From assembly GCA_021799555.1 (NCBI GenBank), contig JAJZAG010000205.1, positions 1 through 6,946 of the forward strand: DNA of 6,946 bases. The letters run 5' to 3'. Source of the DNA: Deltaproteobacteria bacterium. Its GTDB lineage: Bacteria > Desulfobacterota > Binatia > Binatales > Binataceae. Shown here in pieces: positions 1 through 6,369 of the stretch (positions are counted from its first letter, which is position 1; each line of letters begins with the position of its first letter). The notes below the pieces were generated by a model that had not been told where the DNA came from, made no database searches, and saw only the letters and a list, made by a program, of their open reading frames with translations. The position numbers were made by a program, and so were the translations under genes.

Positions 1-1
1 C

Positions 2-697
2 GTAAATGAACCGGCCGCGGAAGCGACGATTGCTGCATTGCCGGCTGCATCAGCGCCCGCGATCGGAGGTGCTCCGCCGGCACCCGAGGCGGAGGCGACG
101 CCGGCCGCGGTCTTTACTCACGCTCCGGCGATCGCGCGCCACGTGCCTTCAAGCAAGCCGAAGACCGCGGCTGAGCCGCCTACGCGAGTCGCGTCGGCTG
201 GACCGGCGAGTGGCGAGGATTCCGGCGGAGCGTTCGGCGGACTTCAGTTCTCGAATAACAAGGAGCCGATCAATATCAAGTCGGACACAATGCAGCTCGA
301 TTACAAGGGCAATTCCGTACTGTTCACCGGCCATGTCAGCGCCGTTCAGGCCACCGGTCATCTGACCAGCAACCGCTTGCGGGTGAACTACGGCCAGGGC
401 TTTAAGGACGTGCGCGAGATGATCGCCGACGGAAACGTGCGGATCAGTCAGGACACGCGCTGGGCAACCGGCGATCACGCCGTGCTCGACCAAACCAAGC
501 ACACCGTCGTTCTAACCGGCAGCCCGGTCGTGCACGATGGTACCGATCAGGTTACGGGACGGCGCATCACGGTTTTTCTCGACACAGGCCAGAGCGTGGT
601 TGAAGGCGCACGGGCGGTAATTTTCCCGAAATCGTCCTCGTCGCCGGGACAGACCCAGGCTGAAAATACCAAGAGCAAATCCGCGGAGACGCCGTAA
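2..697 (+). CDS. lptA: LptA/OstA-domain LPS-transport protein, 5' end outside the window
   Basis: Likely periplasmic LptA, which bridges the inner- and outer-membrane parts of the lipopolysaccharide transport machine. The frame stays open to the window start with no stop, so the true start and any signal peptide lie upstream; the TTG at 38 is only an internal codon. The first 80 or so visible residues are a low-complexity Ala/Pro-rich stretch. The OstA beta-jellyroll repeats follow, from about position 266 to 640: the strand-like segments INIKSDTMQLDYKG, VLFTGHVSAVQATG, IADGNVRISQ, ATGDHAVLD, VVLTGSPVVHDG and GRRITVFLDTGQSVVEG match the family pattern (family knowledge). A polar Ser/Lys-rich tail ends the protein. 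It lies 12 bp upstream of rpoN, consistent with the lpt-rpoN operon, but lptB is not between them. The long linker could mean a fusion with an upstream domain such as LptC; that part is not visible. Confidence 0.85.
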   Translation, partial: VNEPAAEATIAALPAASAPAIGGAPPAPEAEATPAAVFTHAPAIARHVPSSKPKTAAEPPTRVASAGPASGEDSGGAFGGLQFSNNKEPINIKSDTMQLDYKGNSVLFTGHVSAVQATGHLTSNRLRVNYGQGFKDVREMIADGNVRISQDTRWATGDHAVLDQTKHTVVLTGSPVVHDGTDQVTGRRITVFLDTGQSVVEGARAVIFPKSSSSPGQTQAENTKSKSAETP

Positions 698-709
698 CGC
701 GCTGAACCG

Positions 710-2269
710 ATGCCGCTCGAAGTAAAGCTCGGACAGAATCTGCAACTCCGCCAGCAACTGGTGATGACGCCGCAGTTGCAGCAGGCGATCAAGATTCTGC
801 AGCTTTCGCTGCCGGAACTTGAAATGACCGTTCAGTCGGAACTCGAGCAGAATCCGATGCTCGAGCCGCTCGACCAGAGCCCCGCCGAGGCGGCCAGCGA
901 CACACCGATCCCTGACGAGGACAGCGAGCCGCCGGAACCCGATCGCGCCGAAGCCGAGGTCTCGCCGGTTGGCGAACCGGTGGATGATTGGGAACCAGGC
1001 GCCGGCGCACCGGAAGAACCGATTCGCGTGCTCGAAACCGAAGCGCATGACGCGGCGATCGAGATTCGCGAAACTGACGGACTCGAAAAGCTCGATTGGC
1101 GCGAGTATCTCGAAACCTACTCGAACAACTGGCAGGAAAGCGCTCCGCCCGACACCGACGACGACCATCGCAGCGCGCTCGAAAACACCGCGCTTAGGCG
1201 CGGCTCGATCGAAGACCACCTGATGTGGCAGCTCAGGATGTCAAGTCTCAGCGAAGCCGACCAGCGTATCGGCGCTACGATAATCTATAACCTCAACGAC
1301 GACGGTTACCTCGAAACACCGCTCGAGGAATTGGCTGCGCAACTCGAAATCGATACCGCCGATGTCGAGCGTGTGCTGCGCCGCGTGCAGCGCTTCGATC
1401 CGCCGGGCGTGGCGGCGCGCGACCTGCGCGAATGCCTGCTTATCCAGCTTGCCAATCTGGGAATGGAAGATTCGCTGGCAGCGCGGGTGGTGAGCGATCA
1501 TCTCGACCTGCTCGAGAAGCATCGCTACGGCGAAATCGCCAAACAGCTCGGCGTCAGCGTCGAGATGATCGGCCACGCGCACAAGGTAATCGCCCTGCTC
1601 GAGCCGAAGCCGGGACGCGACTACGGCGGCGCGGAACCGACCTACGTGGTCCCCGACGTTTATATCCACAAGGTCGGCGAAGACTACATGGTGACGCTCA
1701 ACCGCGATGCGGTGCCGCGCCTGCGGATCGCGGGCTACTACCAGCGTGTGATGAACGACGCGAATTCGGCGCCCGAGACGCGCGAGTATCTGCAGGAGCG
1801 GCTGCGCTCGGCCAAGTGGCTGGTTAAATCGATCTATCAGCGCCAGCAAACCATCTTCAAGGTCGCCAACTCGATCGTCAAGTTTCAACGCGCGTTCTTC
1901 GACCACGGCGTGAGCCATCTGAAGCCGCTCGTGCTCAAGGATGTCGCCGACGATATCGGGATGCACGAATCCACGATCAGCAGGGCGACCGCGAACAAGT
2001 ACGCGCACACCCCGCAGGGCATTTTCGAGCTGAAATTTTTCTTTACCTCGGGAGTCAAAGGCTCCGGTGGAGAAGATGTGAGCGCGGAGACAGTCAAGGA
2101 GCAGATTCGCGAGCTCGTTTCCGCCGAACCGCCGAACAATCCGCTTTCGGATCAGGCGATCGCCGAGACGCTGCGATCGCGCCAAATCAATATCGCACGG
2201 CGCACGGTCGCCAAATATCGCCAGGCGCTCGGGATCCTGCCCTCGGCGAACCGCAAGCAAGTCGGATGA
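710..2269 (+). CDS. rpoN: RNA polymerase sigma-54 factor RpoN
   Basis: Sigma-54 directs core RNA polymerase to -24/-12 promoters and needs AAA+ activators for open-complex formation. At 519 aa it is a little longer than typical (about 480-500). Region I at residues 1-50 is the Gln/Leu-rich activator-responsive segment (LGQNLQLRQQLVMTPQLQQA). Region II, about 55-150, is strongly acidic and Pro/Glu/Asp-rich and accounts for the extra length. Core-binding repeats follow, with FDPPGVAARDLRECLLIQL near 229. The DNA-binding helix-turn-helix is near 405-445 (DVADDIGMHESTISRATANK, then FELKFFF). The diagnostic RpoN box ARRTVAKYR is at residues 496-504, and all these elements are intact. The ATG at 710 gives the canonical N-terminus; its ribosome binding site is weak, suggesting translational coupling with lptA 12 bp upstream. 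hpf, ptsN and rapZ follow, the usual order. Confidence 0.98.
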   Translation: MPLEVKLGQNLQLRQQLVMTPQLQQAIKILQLSLPELEMTVQSELEQNPMLEPLDQSPAEAASDTPIPDEDSEPPEPDRAEAEVSPVGEPVDDWEPGAGAPEEPIRVLETEAHDAAIEIRETDGLEKLDWREYLETYSNNWQESAPPDTDDDHRSALENTALRRGSIEDHLMWQLRMSSLSEADQRIGATIIYNLNDDGYLETPLEELAAQLEIDTADVERVLRRVQRFDPPGVAARDLRECLLIQLANLGMEDSLAARVVSDHLDLLEKHRYGEIAKQLGVSVEMIGHAHKVIALLEPKPGRDYGGAEPTYVVPDVYIHKVGEDYMVTLNRDAVPRLRIAGYYQRVMNDANSAPETREYLQERLRSAKWLVKSIYQRQQTIFKVANSIVKFQRAFFDHGVSHLKPLVLKDVADDIGMHESTISRATANKYAHTPQGIFELKFFFTSGVKGSGGEDVSAETVKEQIRELVSAEPPNNPLSDQAIAETLRSRQINIARRTVAKYRQALGILPSANRKQVG

Positions 2270-2281
2270 ACCGTCAACTCT

Positions 2282-2291
2282 GGAAGTGAGG
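2282..2291 (+). promoter_or_regulatory. Ribosome binding site that fixes the hpf start
   Basis: GGAAGTGAGG sits just before the ATG at 2296. It gives a GGAAG with a 9-nt spacer and an AGG with a 4-nt spacer. The other possible start, a GTG at 2389 right at the domain boundary, has no such sequence. This supports the longer protein with the basic N-terminal extension. Confidence 0.55.
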
Positions 2292-2295
2292 CTGT

Positions 2296-2736
2296 ATGCA
2301 GAACAAGCAATCCCCGGGCAAACGAAGCCGCGCGGCGGTTCGTAAAACCCGCCGCACCGCTCGAATCGGACAACCCGCGCAGACCACCGTGACCGTCACC
2401 TTTCGCCACGTCGAGCCAACCGAAGCGATTCGGCTTTATGCCGAACGCAAGCTTGGCCACCTGGGAAAATACGCAAAACAGGCCTGCGCCGCGCACCTGA
2501 TCCTGTCGGTTGACAAATACCGCCAGCACGGCGAAGTTACGGTTAAATCCGGTCGATTCTCGATGACCGCGGAGGACGAGTCGAAGGATCTTTACGCGGT
2601 GATCGATTTGCTCGCGGACAAAGTGGCGCGCCAGTTGAAGCGCCAACTCGAAAAAATCACCGCGCGCAAAACGCGTGCGCTATCGACCGGCGAGGTGCTG
2701 AGCGCTGCCGAGGTAATTGAGACCGAAATCGATTGA
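2296..2736 (+). CDS. hpf: Ribosome hibernation promoting factor (S30AE/YfiA family) with basic N-terminal extension
   Basis: Members of this family bind the 30S decoding region in stationary phase or stress and drive ribosome inactivation or dimerisation. The S30AE domain spans about residues 32-125: it opens VTVTFRHVEPTEAIRLYAE, continues through ERKLGHLGKY and the strand HGEVTVKSGRFSMTAEDE, and ends in a basic helix with DLYAVIDLLADKVARQLKRQ. At 146 aa it is longer than the short form (about 95 aa in E. coli) but lacks the C-terminal dimerisation domain of the long form (about 180 aa). The extra length is mostly an N-terminal extension of about 30 residues holding nine Lys/Arg and no Asp/Glu, plus a 17-residue C-terminal tail. 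The start is supported by a good ribosome binding site. The position 26 bp after rpoN is the conserved place for this gene. Whether the extension touches rRNA is inference. Confidence 0.93.
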   Translation: MQNKQSPGKRSRAAVRKTRRTARIGQPAQTTVTVTFRHVEPTEAIRLYAERKLGHLGKYAKQACAAHLILSVDKYRQHGEVTVKSGRFSMTAEDESKDLYAVIDLLADKVARQLKRQLEKITARKTRALSTGEVLSAAEVIETEID

Positions 2737-2857
2737 TGCAAGGCCGAACGCCTGACGCCGCATTCTCGTGTCCGGCAAGTCCGCGCCGAACGCGGGTATT
2801 GCAGCTTCGAAAATCAGATCGCGAACTCAAGACCGCCAAGATAAAAAAGACACCCTG

Positions 2858-3319
2858 ATGAAGATTACCGAGATTCTGAGCGCCGAAATGGTTCTGCCCG
2901 ACCTGAAGGGGAATACGAAACCCGAAGTGCTCGGAGAGTTGGCGGCGGCGCTCGCCGCGCATTACCCCGAAATCAAACTCGCCGATCTGAGCGCGGTGCT
3001 GCTCGAACGCGAGCGCCTGGGCTCGACCGCGATCGGCGACGGAATCGCGATCCCGCACGGCAAGCTTCCCGGGGTCACGAAAATTCTCGGCGCCTTCGGT
3101 CGGCATCGCGAGGGCGTGGATTTCGAGTCGCTTGACGGTAATCCGACCCAGTTGTTTTTCGTCCTTGTCGCCCCCGAAGACTCCGCAAGCCTGCACCTCA
3201 AGGCGCTGGCGCGCGTCTCGCGTCTGCTCAAGGACAGCACGTTCCGCACTCATCTGATCGCGGCGCAGAGCGCGGCCGAGATATACAAGCTCGTCAAGGA
3301 CGAGGACGCGAAATACTGA
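2858..3319 (+). CDS. ptsN: Nitrogen-PTS EIIA component PtsN (EIIA-Ntr)
   Basis: PtsN is the terminal phosphoacceptor of the nitrogen phosphotransferase relay (EI-Ntr to NPr to EIIA-Ntr). It acts by protein-protein contact on targets such as potassium transport and stress regulators rather than by sugar uptake. The ATG at 2858 gives 153 aa, the usual family length. The EIIA fructose/mannitol-type domain is complete: MKITEILSAEMVLPDLKG at the N-terminus, the phosphorylation site GDGIAIPHGKL with His67, and the later helix LHLKALARVSRLLKD. A GTG at 2768 would add 30 unrelated polar residues and is unlikely. No strong Shine-Dalgarno is visible before the ATG; the leader there is A-rich. The 121-bp gap after hpf is the widest in the cluster and could hold a promoter, but none was recognised. 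The partner proteins EI-Ntr and NPr are not encoded in the window. Confidence 0.95.
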   Translation: MKITEILSAEMVLPDLKGNTKPEVLGELAAALAAHYPEIKLADLSAVLLERERLGSTAIGDGIAIPHGKLPGVTKILGAFGRHREGVDFESLDGNPTQLFFVLVAPEDSASLHLKALARVSRLLKDSTFRTHLIAAQSAAEIYKLVKDEDAKY

Positions 3320-3347
3320 CGCGGGCGCCGCGGCGGTGCAAGGCACG

Positions 3348-4238
3348 ATGGCCATGCCGGCGTCAGGCGCATCGGTAAAACCGCGGCTGATTATAGTCAC
3401 CGGAGTTTCAGGCTCGGGACGCGCATCCGCGATGCGCGTGCTGGAGGATCTGGACTTCTACTGCGTCGATAATCTTCCCGTCGCGCTTGCGCCCGAGGTT
3501 TTGCGGCTCGCCGCCGGACTCGACCCGGCGCTTGCGGGAGTGGCGCTAGGGATCGACGCGCGCGAGCGCCTGTTCTTCCCGCAATGGCCCCGCATCTTCG
3601 CCGACCTTGAACGCGACGGCGTGCATCCGGAGATAATCTTCCTGGACGCCTCCGATGAAGTCCTGGCGCGCCGCTACTCGGAGTCGCGCCGGCCGCATCC
3701 GCTGGCCGAAAGCGGCTCGACCGTCGCCGAGAGTATCGGCCGCGAGCGCCTGGCGCTCGCCGAGATGCGCGACCGCGCAAGCCGCGTGATCGATACGACC
3801 ACGCTTACCGTGCACGAGCTGCGCGAAGTAGTGATGGCGGCCGTGATCGGCGCGGCGGCGGGCTCAAGGATGGCGATCTCGATCGTCTCGTTCGGCTACA
3901 AATTCGGCGCGCCGGTCGGGATGGATATCATCCTCGACGTGAGATTTATTCCAAACCCGTTCTTTGTGCCCGAGCTGCGCCCGCTCGACGGCACTGACCC
4001 GCGCGTAACTGACTACGTGATGGCGCAGCCCGAGGCGCGCCAATTCATAGAAGAAACCGGCCGCATCCTCGACTTCCTGATCCCGCTCTACCGCCGCGAA
4101 GGCAAGAGCTATCTGACAATCGCGCTAGGATGCACCGGCGGACGCCATCGCTCTCCCGTCCTGGCGCGCAAAATCGCCGAGCGCCTGCGCGCCTCGGGCT
4201 TCGACGCCACAGTCCGCGACGCCCACATCGCGCGCTAG
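3348..4238 (+). CDS. rapZ: RapZ family nucleotide/RNA-binding protein with altered P-loop
   Basis: In enterobacteria RapZ (YvcJ/YhbJ) is an RNA adaptor that presents the GlmZ small RNA to RNase E and so controls glucosamine-6-phosphate synthase; elsewhere the family is known as a nucleotide-binding protein. The N-terminal domain has the P-loop at residues 19-26, here GVSGSGRA, followed by RVLEDLDFYCVDNLP. IIFLDASDEVLARRYSESRR and HPL then match the family. The C-terminal RNA-binding domain has SFGYKFG, DVRFIPNPFFVPELRP and GCTGGRHRS (about 261-269). Length is 296 aa against 284 in E. coli. The P-loop Lys and Ser/Thr are replaced by Arg25 and Ala26. The ATG at 3348 is chosen because AAGG lies 4 nt upstream; GTG 3336 and ATG 3354 are alternatives. 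It starts 28 bp after ptsN and ends the cluster; no ptsH-like gene follows. Confidence 0.95.
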   Translation: MAMPASGASVKPRLIIVTGVSGSGRASAMRVLEDLDFYCVDNLPVALAPEVLRLAAGLDPALAGVALGIDARERLFFPQWPRIFADLERDGVHPEIIFLDASDEVLARRYSESRRPHPLAESGSTVAESIGRERLALAEMRDRASRVIDTTTLTVHELREVVMAAVIGAAAGSRMAISIVSFGYKFGAPVGMDIILDVRFIPNPFFVPELRPLDGTDPRVTDYVMAQPEARQFIEETGRILDFLIPLYRREGKSYLTIALGCTGGRHRSPVLARKIAERLRASGFDATVRDAHIAR

Positions 4239-4634
4239 CTCGCGATTGATACACGGTCGAGGGAACCTGCGGCCGCTGCGGCAACTGCAAACCGCCAGAT
4301 CGAGGCAACGATCTCCATATTGCTGACAGTATTCCGGCTGGGCGGCGAGTTCACCGCCCAGAAGGTCGCGACATCCTTGAGGGGGCCGATGTCCAGGCTG
4401 TCGGCTCAACCCCAGTTGGAGCACAGTCTCTTGCTGGCAACTAGCGTACTCATTGCGATGCCCGCTGCCCAATTAAGAACATTGTGGGACCGGCATCGCG
4501 AGAGAGCGCCGGCGACCCACCTGTTGGTAAACGTATAGTCTGGCAGTCGCTCAGGAATCCCCGTGGTATTAAGTTCACAAATTGGGTGCCGATCTTACTA
4601 AGCGAGCGGCCGCATCGCGGACGGTAAGCACGAA
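4239..4634 (+). other. 396-bp stretch without a recognisable gene
   Basis: No convincing coding region is visible on either strand. A short plus frame starting with TTG at 4320 (72 codons) has no ribosome binding site and no recognisable sequence. A perfect 8-bp hairpin lies at 4338-4361. A short inverted repeat (ATCGCG/CGCGAT, 4227-4246) straddles the rapZ stop but has no T-tract. No convincing promoter pair was found for the gene at 4635, although it would need one here. Confidence 0.5.
4338..4361. other. Perfect GC-rich hairpin downstream of rapZ
   Basis: CTGGGCGG (4338-4345) and CCGCCCAG (4354-4361) form an uninterrupted 8-bp stem with an 8-nt loop, about 100 bp after the rapZ stop. Neither strand has a T-tract after the stem, so it is not a canonical intrinsic terminator. 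It could stabilise the 3' end of the operon mRNA or be chance in GC-rich DNA. Confidence 0.3.
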
Positions 4635-5000
4635 ATGGGCGATCTAGAAATGGAAACGAAGTTGATCACGATAGTGGCGCCAACCACTCCGACGTGGGCG
4701 GTTTTCGCGGCAGAAGAGGGCGACGATGGGGAGGTCTGGACAGAGCGAGTTCATCTCTGGGCGCATACTCGTGCAGCGCTTCCGCCAGATAGAGCGGCCG
4801 ACGAAGAGTTCCTCGGGAATGAAGTGCCGCCAGCGCGTTCCAAAATACAAGGCATGGTGCTTTGCGAGGGCGACCTCGTGTTAACGCGTGACACCAATTG
4901 GCTCCTTCTCGGGTACAGCGAGGACGAGACACCGCGTACCGAAGATTGGGCGGACCGGATTAAGGTCGAGCGCCGCCTGTTCGCACGTAAGATGTGCTAG
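4635..5000 (+). CDS. Small protein of unknown function, 121 aa
   Basis: I do not recognise this protein. The frame gives 121 aa from ATG 4635, or 116 aa from ATG 4650 (METKLITIVAPTTPTW), which may be the better start. It begins with a hydrophobic strand (KLITIVAP), has two short Trp-containing segments (TWAVFAA and EVWTERVHLWAHTR), then a hydrophilic Pro/Glu/Asp-rich middle. It ends in a VLTRDTNWLLLGYSEDE strand pair and a basic DRIKVERRLFARKMC tail. There is no signal peptide or membrane segment, so it is probably a small cytosolic protein. It has five Trp and is acidic in its first half. Amphipathic strand patterns and balanced composition favour a real protein, but codon use is less GC-biased than in the rpoN cluster and the ribosome binding site is weak. 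Neighbours give no functional clue. Confidence 0.55.
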   Translation: MGDLEMETKLITIVAPTTPTWAVFAAEEGDDGEVWTERVHLWAHTRAALPPDRAADEEFLGNEVPPARSKIQGMVLCEGDLVLTRDTNWLLLGYSEDETPRTEDWADRIKVERRLFARKMC

Positions 5001-5314
5001 ATTGGACGAGATGTCCGGCAAGGGCGCAACGTGAAACCGGACGCGTAGGAAAAATGCGCCTCCCCGGGGATGCAGATTCGATGTGACGGCTACTTGCGCA
5101 TCTGGTCCTCAGTGCCCTCCGAAGACTAGCCGCCGCTTGCGGCCATCGCTCTGAAAATATCCGGTCGAAGCCGATCGCGCCACGCGCATTGGAGGAGTGG
5201 CTCGCCTGTTAAACTGGGATAGTCGGGCGAGATAGGACGGCCGTTCCGGTCGCTGTCAACCGCACGAGAGACGGCCGGGCTGACAATTTTTTCGCTCGTC
5301 GCGAGGCGTACTGG
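5001..5314. other. 314-bp stretch without a gene
   Basis: No coding region is supported. A possible stem (CGGCCGT 5238-5244 with ACGGCCG 5271-5277, 26-nt loop) is followed nine bases later by six T at 5287-5292. The long loop and gap make it a poor intrinsic terminator, though it could serve the gene ending at 5000. Small inverted repeats such as GTCCGG/CCGGAC (5013-5042) and CTCGCC/GGCGAG (around 5202-5232) are of a size expected by chance. Confidence 0.45.
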
Positions 5315-5412
5315 TTAATCCATGATCGAGCCGGCATCGACGTTTAGGGTCTGGCCAGTCATTCCTGCCGGCGCGTCGACGACCAGGCACAGCGCCACTG
5401 GCGCGAGGCTCA
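5315..5412 (-). pseudogene. 3'-end remnant of a short-chain dehydrogenase gene
   Basis: On the minus strand this stretch translates to the last 30 or so residues of a short-chain dehydrogenase, ending DAPAGMTGQTLNVDAGSIMD and a TAA stop at 5317-5315. The segment before it, SLAPVALCLVV, keeps the family pattern of the last helix. The intact gene ending at 6370 closes DASAGMTGQTLNVDAGSIMN, so the two ends are clearly homologous. Upstream of about 5412 the frame stays open to about 5521, but the residues no longer resemble a dehydrogenase. There is no Rossmann fold and no active-site YxxxK. It is a gene fragment left by deletion, recombination or insertion, and is not expected to make an active enzyme. 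Confidence 0.75.
5321..5392. repeat. Direct repeat, left copy (dehydrogenase 3' end)
   Basis: Aligned without gaps to 6376-6447, 64 of 72 bases match, and 48 of the first 50. Identity falls to about chance at the nucleotide level beyond 5392. The repeat corresponds to the C-terminal codons of the remnant dehydrogenase, in the same orientation as the right copy. Confidence 0.85.
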
Positions 5413-5614
5413 CATTCACGCGCGGCCGGTCCTGCGCTAATCCACAGATCCCAGAACAGAGGCCGCCATATGACCGGATCCTCCGCGCCTTGCCGCCTGG
5501 TTCATCTTCGGATGAGGGTTAGCCGATGCCAGCAACATGCCATTGAGAACAAATGGAGCGATATCCGCCAAAGATCCCATTGGTCCGCGGCCGAAAAACC
5601 ACTTTGAGCGGCGA

Positions 5615-6151
5615 GTGACGGTGGTGACGCTCCGCTCCGCTAGCGCACTCGCGCTTCTCGTGCTTACCTCCTGCGGACCCACGATCCAGCAGTCAACAAC
5701 GCGGGCCGAAATCGCAGCCGCTAGCGCCGAACGATCAGCAGAGGATGCGGAACGGGCCGCGACTCTAGCGTCGAGAGCAGCGGCTCAGGCGACGAAGCTA
5801 GCGGACGAAGTAGATGAGCACCTTCGCCGAGCAAATGAAGCAGTAAATAGATTAGAGGCTCCAAGTGTGGTCCGTGGTGACCTGTTGGTGGCGCCTACCG
5901 CGGGTTTACCGATACGCTGGTGCCTTATGGGGCCGCCAATACTTCAGGGCTGTCCAGATTGCTCGGAGTCCATCGAGTGGCATGCGCCACGATCGAGTTT
6001 TTGGGTCGGCGATATATTCGAGTCGAAACGCGACTGTCACACAGCGCTGCGAAAGTTCCGCCGACAGATTCTGCGCTCGGGCGGCGAGGGTTTGCCATTC
6101 AGGAATTTTTGCGCTGCCTGCGCGAATGACGCAGATGAGGACGGCGATTAG
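5615..6151 (+). CDS. Candidate lipoprotein: Ala-rich coiled coil plus Cys-rich C-terminal module
   Basis: Likely an envelope lipoprotein of unknown role. The frame runs from ATG 5537 (204 codons), but one of the GTGs at 5615, 5621 or 5624 gives a compact signal peptide: TLRSASALALLVLTSC, with lipobox LTSC and Cys at 5672-5674. Gly at +2 predicts outer-membrane sorting (family rule). Residues after the Cys form a helix rich in Ala, Glu and Arg (AERSAEDAERAATLASRAAA, then ADEVDEHLRRANEAVNRLEA), resembling the alanine-zipper helix of Lpp/OprI murein lipoproteins. A short linker then leads to a module with WCLMGPP, CPDC, FESKRDCHTALRKF and a final NFCAACANDADE. It holds six Cys, including two CxxC pairs. 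The W..PP, F[DE]S...C and late-Cys pattern recalls small uncharacterised proteobacterial exported proteins; that is recollection, not a search. No strong ribosome binding site. No Lpp-type C-terminal Lys is present. Confidence 0.65.
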   Translation: MTVVTLRSASALALLVLTSCGPTIQQSTTRAEIAAASAERSAEDAERAATLASRAAAQATKLADEVDEHLRRANEAVNRLEAPSVVRGDLLVAPTAGLPIRWCLMGPPILQGCPDCSESIEWHAPRSSFWVGDIFESKRDCHTALRKFRRQILRSGGEGLPFRNFCAACANDADEDGD

Positions 6152-6155
6152 GCGC

Positions 6156-6170
6156 CACCGCGCTGCGGTG
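6156..6170. other. Small hairpin just after the lipoprotein stop
   Basis: CACCGC and GCGGTG enclose a 3-nt loop, starting 4 nt after the TAG at 6149-6151. There is no T-tract on the plus strand, so it could protect the mRNA 3' end but is weak as a terminator. The 10-mer CCACCGCGCT that contains its left arm recurs at 6225-6234. Confidence 0.25.
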
Positions 6171-6239
6171 CTGAGATCCGAATCAACGGTACGGTACGGA
6201 GACCTTCGAAATCGAACGAACACCCCACCGCGCTAATAA

Positions 6240-6257
6240 AGATCGGGCGACCGATCT
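6240..6257 (-). terminator. Possible intrinsic terminator of the minus-strand dehydrogenase
   Basis: AGATCGG (6240-6246) and CCGATCT (6251-6257) form a perfect 7-bp stem around a 4-nt loop. Read on the minus strand, the stem is followed directly by TTATTAG, a short T-rich tail, about 112 bp after the dehydrogenase stop. On the plus strand no T-tract follows, although the loop there is GCGA, a GNRA tetraloop. It sits between the convergent lipoprotein and dehydrogenase genes, where a terminator is expected. Confidence 0.45.
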
Positions 6258-6369
6258 AATGGCTTGCCTCATGCGTCGTCGCAGTTATTTTGCACGCCGA
6301 GAGCCTCCTGGCGACGCCGCAAAAGCTGGCGCGGTTTTCGGCCGGAGGGATCGCCGGAACGCTTTCCGC

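Noticed and set aside
512..1219. 235-codon minus-strand frame opposite lptA and rpoN
   Set aside because: Antisense shadow of two strongly recognised genes; Arg/Leu/Phe-rich composition typical of such shadows.
4125..4472. 115-codon minus-strand frame over the end of rapZ
   Set aside because: It overlaps the conserved RapZ C-terminus on the other strand and is low-complexity Arg/Gly/Gln; a shadow of GC-rich coding DNA.
4320..4538. 72-codon plus-strand frame starting with TTG
   Set aside because: No ribosome binding site, no recognisable motif, and it runs straight through the perfect hairpin at 4338-4361.
4541..4560. Possible sigma-54 promoter starting TGGCAG
   Set aside because: The -12 element (TTGC at the right spacing) is missing, so the match is only half a site.
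5238..5292. Inverted repeat followed by six T, as a terminator
   Set aside because: The loop is 26 nt and nine bases separate the stem from the T-run, which does not fit an intrinsic terminator.
5322..5522. 66-codon plus-strand frame
   Set aside because: It is the antisense of the dehydrogenase remnant; the minus-strand reading matches a known family end and this one matches nothing.
5437..5682. 81-codon minus-strand frame upstream of the dehydrogenase remnant
   Set aside because: Considered as more of the lost dehydrogenase, but it has none of the NNAG, YxxxK or PG motifs and overlaps the lipoprotein signal-peptide region.
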